Shown here: positions 59,001 to 64,000 of the stretch, piece by piece | Layout: the number at the start of each line of letters is the position of its first letter | How positions within the stretch are numbered: the stretch's first letter is position 1 | Source: Hippasteria phrygiana | Lineage: Eukaryota; Echinodermata; Asteroidea; Valvatida; Goniasteridae | DNA: 64,000 bases | Assembly (NCBI GenBank): GCA_037893225.1 | Contig: JAZGUH010000103.1 | Span: 62,001 to 126,000 of the forward strand | Reading direction: 5' to 3' | The notes under the pieces: model-generated | Told to the model about the DNA's origin: nothing | Seen by the model: only the letters and a program-made list of their open reading frames with translations | The model's database searches: none | Program-made: the position numbers and the translations under genes

Positions 59001-62000
59001 GGTTTTAGGGGTGCGGGTTTTAAGGGTGCGGGTTTTAGGGGTGCGGGTTTTAGGGGTGCGGGTTTTAGGGGTGCGGGTTTTAAGTTAGGGCCTTGTTACA
59101 CAATGCAATTTTAACAAGCAATTTGTGGGCAAGTAACAGCGCTGCAGCCGAAAAGAAATTCTTCAAGTGCAATAAAGACATTTTTCTTCTTAAGACAATT
59201 TGGTGAAAATACAAAATTCCATGTTTTTCTATGTGGAATTTTGTTGGACCCGATTGCCTGAAAATTGTCCTGTGTGACATGGCCCTTAGAGTGAGAGTGC
59301 TTGTGTTCGGGTTAGAATGTGAGAGTAAGAGATAGAGAGACAGGGATAGATAGAGTGTTAGACTTACTCGTCTACAAAACACCATAGGTCTGTTGTGCTG
59401 ATCTAAGCCCGCATCCTACAGCATGATTTCATATGCTCTCTATCTCACTAGGCCTTTCAGTTCTGTCCAGGATAATCTTGTATGGCCTCGAGGTCTTGAA
59501 CAGCCAGGAGCCGGAGGTTTATCTCTCCTGGAGTTGATGGAAAAATAGAGTAAGCGAGTTAGGGGTGTTCAAATTAGTTGTTAAGAGTTAAGGGTTTGAG
59601 TGCAAGTGTTAGGGTTAACGTTCAAGTTAGAGTGCGGGTTTTAAGGGTGCGGGTTTTAAGGGTGCGGGTTTTAAGGGTGCGGGTTTTAAGGGTGATGGTT
59701 TTAAAAGTGCGGGTTTTAAGAGTGCGGGTTTTAAGAGTGCTAGAGTTAGGGCCTTGTTACACACTGCAATTTTAACAAGCAATTTGTGGGCAAGTAACAG
59801 CGCTGCAGCCGAAAAGAAATTCTTCAAGTGCAATAAAGACATTTTTCTTCTTAAGACAATTTGGTGAAAATACAAAATTCCATGTTTTTCTATGTGGAAT
59901 TTGGTTGGACCCGATTGCCTGAAAATTGTCCTGTGTGACATGGCCCTTAGAGTGAGAGTGCTTGTGTTCGGGTTAGAATGTGAGAGTAAGAGATAGAGAG
60001 ACAGAGGTTTTAAGGGTGCGGGTTTTAAGGGTGCGGGTTTTAGGGGTGCGGGTTTTAGGGGTGCGGGTTTTAGGGGTGCGGGTTTTAAGGGTGCGGGTTT
60101 TAAGTTAGGGCCTTGTTACACAATGCAATTTTAACAAGCAATTTGTGGGCAAGTAACAGCGCTGCAGCCGAAAAGAAATTCTTCAAGTGCAATAAAGACA
60201 TTTTTCTTCTTCAGACAATTTTGTGAAAATAAAAAATTCCATGTTTTTCTATGTGGAATTTGGTTGGACCCGATTGCCTGCAAATTGTCCTGTGTGACAT
60301 GGCCCTTAGAGTGAGAGTGCTTGTGTTCGGGTTAGAATGTGAGAGTAAGAGATAGAGAGACAGGGATAGATAGAGTGTTAGACTTACTCGTCTACAAAAC
60401 ACCATAGGTCTGTTGTGCTGATCTAAGCCCACATCCTACAGCATGATTTCATATGCTCTCTATCTCACTAGGCCTTTCAGTTCTGTCCAGGATAATCTTG
60501 TATGGCCTCGAGGTCTTGAACAGCCAGGAGCCGGAGGTTTATCTCTCCTGGAGTTGATGGAAAAATAGAGTAAGCGAGTTAGGGGTGTTCAAATTAGTTG
60601 TTAAGAGTTAAGGGTTTGAGTGCAAGTGTTAGGGTTAACGTTCAAGTTAGAGTGCGGGTTTTAAGGGTGCGGGTTTTAAGGGTGCGGGTTTTAAGGGTGC
60701 GGGTTTTAAGGGTGATGGTTTTAAAAGTGCGGGTTTTAAGAGTGCGGGTTTTAAGAGTGCTAGAGTTAGGGCCTTGTTACACACTGCAATTTTAACAAGC
60801 AATTTGTGGGCAAGTAACAGCGCTGCAGCCGAAAAGAAATTCTTCAAGTGCAATAAAGACATTTTTCTTCTTAAGACAATTTGGTGAAAATACAAAATTC
60901 CATGTTTTTCTATGTGGAATTTGGTTGGACCCGATTGCCTGAAAATTGTCCTGTGTGACATGGCCCTTAGAGTGAGAGTGCTTGTGTTCGGGTTAGAATG
61001 TGAGAGTAAGAGATAGAGAGACAGAGGTTTTAAAGGTGCGGGTTTTAAGGGTGCGGGTTTTAGGGGTGCGGGTTTTAGGGGTGCGGGTTTTAGGGGTGCG
61101 GGTTTTAAGGGTGCGGGTTTTAAGTTAGGGCCTTGTTACACAATGCAATTTTAACAAGCAATTTGTGGGCAAGTAACAGCGCTGCAGCCGAAAAGAAATT
61201 CTTCAAGTGCAATAAAGACATTTTTCTTCTTCAGACAATTTTGTGAAAATAAAAAATTCCATGTTTTTCTATGTGGAATTTGGTTGGACCCGATTGCCTG
61301 AAAATTGTCCTGTGTGACATGGCCCTTAGAGTGAGAGTGCTTGTGTTCGGGTTAGAATGTGAGAGTAAGAGATAGAGAGACAGGGATAGATAGAGTGTTA
61401 GACTTACTCGTCTACAAAACACCATAGGTCTGTTGTCCTGATCTAAGCCCACATCCTACAGCATGATTTCATATGCTCTCTATCTCACTAGGCCTTTCAG
61501 TTCTGTCCAGGATAATCTTGTATGGCCTCGAGGTCTTGAACAGCCAGGAGCCGGAGGTTTATCTCTCCTGGAGTTGATGGAAAAATAGAGTAAGCGAGTT
61601 AGGGGTGTTCAAATTAGTTGTTAAGAGTTAAGGGTTTGAGTGCAAGTGTTAGGGTTAACGTTCAAGTTAGAGTGCAGGTTTTAAGGGTGCGGGTTTTAAG
61701 GGTGCGGGTTTTAAGGGTGCGGGTTTTAGGGGTGCGGGTTTTAGGGGTGCGGGTTTTAGGGGTGCGGGTTTTAGGGGTGCGGGTTTTAGGGGTGCGGGTT
61801 TTAGGGGTGCGGGTTTTAGGGGTGCGGGTTTTAGGGGTGCGGTTTTTAGGGGTGCGGGTTTTAGGGGTGCGGGTTTTAGGGGTGCGGGTTTTAGGGGTGC
61901 GGGTTTTAAGGGTGCGGGTTTTAGGGGTGCGGGTTTTAGGGGTGCGGGTTTTAGGGGTGTGGGTTTTAGGGGTGCGGGTTTTAAGAGTGCGGGTTTTAAG

Positions 62001-64000
62001 AGTGCGGGTTTTAAGAGTGCTAGAGTTAGGGCCTTGTTACACACTGCAATTTTAACAAGCAATTTGTGGGCAAGTAACAGCGCTGCAGCCGAAAAGAAAT
62101 TCTTCAAGTGCAATAAAGACATTTTTCTTCTAAAGACAATTTTGTGAAAATAAAAAATTCCATGTTTTTCTATGTGGAATTTGGTTGGACCCGATTGCCT
62201 GAAAATTGTCCTGTGTGACATGGCCCTTAGAGTGAGAGTGCTTGTGTTCGGGTTAGAATGTGAGAGTAAGAGATAGAGAGACAGAGGTTTTAAGGGTGCG
62301 GGTTTTAAGGGTGCGGGTTTTAGGGGTGCGGGTTTTAGGGGTGCGGGTTTTAGGGGTGCGGGTTTTAGGGGTGCGGGTTTTAGGGGTGCGGGTTTTAGGG
62401 GTGCGGGTTTTAGGGGTGCGGGTTTTAGGGGTGCGGGTTTTAGGGGTGCGGGTTTTAGGGGTGCGGGTTTTAGGGGTGCGTGTTTTAGGGGTGCGTGTTT
62501 TAGGGGTGCGTGTTTTAGGGGTGCGGGTTTTAGGGGTGCGGGTTTTAGGGGTGCGGGTTTTAGGGGTGCGGGTTTTAGGGTGCGGGTTTTAAGGGTGCGG
62601 GTTTTAAGGGTGCGGGTTTTAAGGGTGAGGGTTTTAAAAGTGCGGGTTTTAAGAGTGCGGGTTTTAAGAGTGCGGGTTTTAAGAGTGCTAGAGTTAGGGC
62701 CTTGTTACACACTGCAATTTTAACAAGCAATTTGTGGGCAAGTAACAGCGCTGCAGCCGAAAAGAAATTCTTCAAGTGCAATAAAGACATTTTTCTTCTT
62801 AAGACAATTTTGTGAAAATAAATAATTCCATGTTTTTCTATGTGGAATTTGGTTGGACCCGATTGCCTGAAAATTGTCCTGTGTGACATGGCCCTTAGAG
62901 TGAGAGTGCTTGTGTTCGGGTTAGAATGTGAGAGTAAGAGATAGAGAGACAGAGGTTTTAAGGGTGCGGGTTTTAAGGGTGCGGGTTTTAGGGGTGCGGG
63001 TTTTAAGTTAGGGCCTTGTTACACACTGCAATTTTAACAAGCAATTTGTGGGCAAGTAACAGCGCTGCAGCCGAAAAGAAATTCTTCAAGTGCAATAAAG
63101 ACATTTTTCTTCTTAAGACAATTTTGTGAAAATAAAAAATTCCATGTTTTTCTATGTGGAATTTAGTTGGACCCGATTGCCTGAAAATTGTCCTGTGTGA
63201 CATGGCCCTTAGAGTGAGAGTGCTTGTGTTCGGGTTAGAATGTGAGAGTAAGAGATAGAGAGACAGGGATAGATAGAGTGTTAGACTTACTCGTCTACAA
63301 AACACCATAGGTCTGTTGTGCTGATCTAAGCCCACATCCTACAGCATGATTTCATATGCTCTCTATCTCACTAGGCCTTTCAGTTCTGTCCAGGATAATC
63401 TTGTATGGCCTCGAGGTCTTGAACAGCCAGGAGCCGGAGGTTTATCTCTGCTGGAGTTGATGGAAAAATAGAGTAAGCGAGTTAGGGGTGTTCAAATTAG
63501 TTGTTAAGAGTTAAGGGTTTGAGTGCAAGTGTTAGGGTTAACGTTCAAGTTAGAGTGCAGGTTTTAAGGGTGCGGGTTTTAAGGGTGCGGGTTTTAAGGG
63601 TGCGGGTTTTAGGGGTGCGGGTTTTAGGGGTGCGGGTTTTAGGGGTGCGGGTTTTAGGGGTGCGGGTTTTAGGGGTGCGGGTTTTAGGGGTGCGGGTTTT
63701 AGGGGTGCGGGTTTTAGGGGTGCGGGTTTTAGGGGTGCGGGTTTTAGGGGTGCGGGTTTTAGGGGTGCGGGTTTTAGGGGTGCGGGTTTTAGGGGTGCGG
63801 GTTTTAAGGGTGAGGGTTTTAAAAGTGCGGGTTTTAAGAGTGCGGGTTTTAAGAGTGCGGGTTTTAAGAGTGCTAGAGTTAGGGCCTTGTTACACACTGC
63901 AATTTTAACAAGCAATTTGTGGGCAAGTAACAGCGCTGCAGCCGAAAAGAAATTCTTCAAGTGCAATAAAGACATTTTTCTTCTTAAGACAATTTTGTGA

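Larger units (their letters stand above)
51618..64000. repeat. Composite higher-order array: 15-bp minisatellite, MITE and spacer
   Basis: Three modules alternate: blocks of the 15-bp unit GGGGTGCGGGTTTTA (variants AAGGGTGCGGG and AAGAGTGCGGG at block ends), a 198-bp MITE, and a spacer of about 220 bp. Higher-order identity is clear: the segment around 52435-53250 recurs 2343 bp later, and a 1020-bp unit repeats at 59578, 60598 and 61618. The longest pure minisatellite runs are near 53137-53700, 55490-55920, 56190-56650, 58078-58610, 61675-62015, 62286-62690 and 63560-63865. As 15 is divisible by three, ORFs with pentapeptide repeats (VRVLG, GAGFR, and LKPAP on minus) appear; I reject them as genes. 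The array continues beyond the window. Confidence 0.95.

Noticed and set aside
53080..63908. Long ORFs encoding VRVLG, GAGFR or LKPAP pentapeptide repeats on both strands
   Set aside because: The 15-bp unit is a multiple of three and lacks stops in several frames, so all these frames are open by arithmetic. Block length varies freely and no start context or splice structure supports translation.

Overview
This is eukaryotic, almost certainly metazoan DNA. Coding sequence is sparse and split by GT-AG introns with good donors (GTAAGT) and polypyrimidine acceptors. The recognisable proteins are a DUF4806-domain protein and animal-type transposases. Most of the rest is satellite, minisatellite and short inverted-repeat transposon. 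The frequent TACATGTA and AGGCCT words and the DUF4806 gene suggest a marine invertebrate (echinoderm, hemichordate or mollusc). That placement is inference; no marker fixes the species.

Layout: 1-5308 is a satellite of about 240 bp. 5309-12950 carries a GGCC-rich palindromic block, a pogo-like element with a second element nested in it, and a 5'-truncated minus-strand DUF4806 gene whose introns hold a TIR element with a 17-bp minisatellite and a hAT MITE. 13500-15905 is a second, diverged tandem repeat of about 107 bp. 16-19 kb is mostly unassigned. 19383-24800 looks like a PIF/Harbinger transposon with two convergent genes: the C-terminal part of a Myb/SANT-like (NAIF1-type) protein on plus and a four-exon HARBI1-type DDE transposase on minus. 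26175-37008 is a second, longer array of the first satellite. 31701-44655 repeats 1-12950 almost base for base, with about three substitutions plus homopolymer indels. The DUF4806 copy there still has its first exon, with a probable 1-nt frameshift.

45214-47709 is a TTAA-flanked TIR element encoding a small Cys-rich protein; a second inverted-repeat element rich in a GAGGTC-type hexamer is nested in it. 48280-49792 is a dead EnSpm/CACTA-like transposase (two in-frame stops, one frameshift), and a 351-bp hairpin element lies next to it. 51618-64000 is a composite array: a G-rich 15-bp minisatellite in which a 198-bp TTA-flanked MITE was captured and then amplified to about 20 copies with a unique-looking spacer, in higher-order units of 2343 and 1020 bp.

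The genes do not form a pathway. Apart from the DUF4806 gene they serve mobile elements. The window is best read as a repeat-dense, recently rearranged locus, with the caveat that the large duplication could be an assembly artefact.
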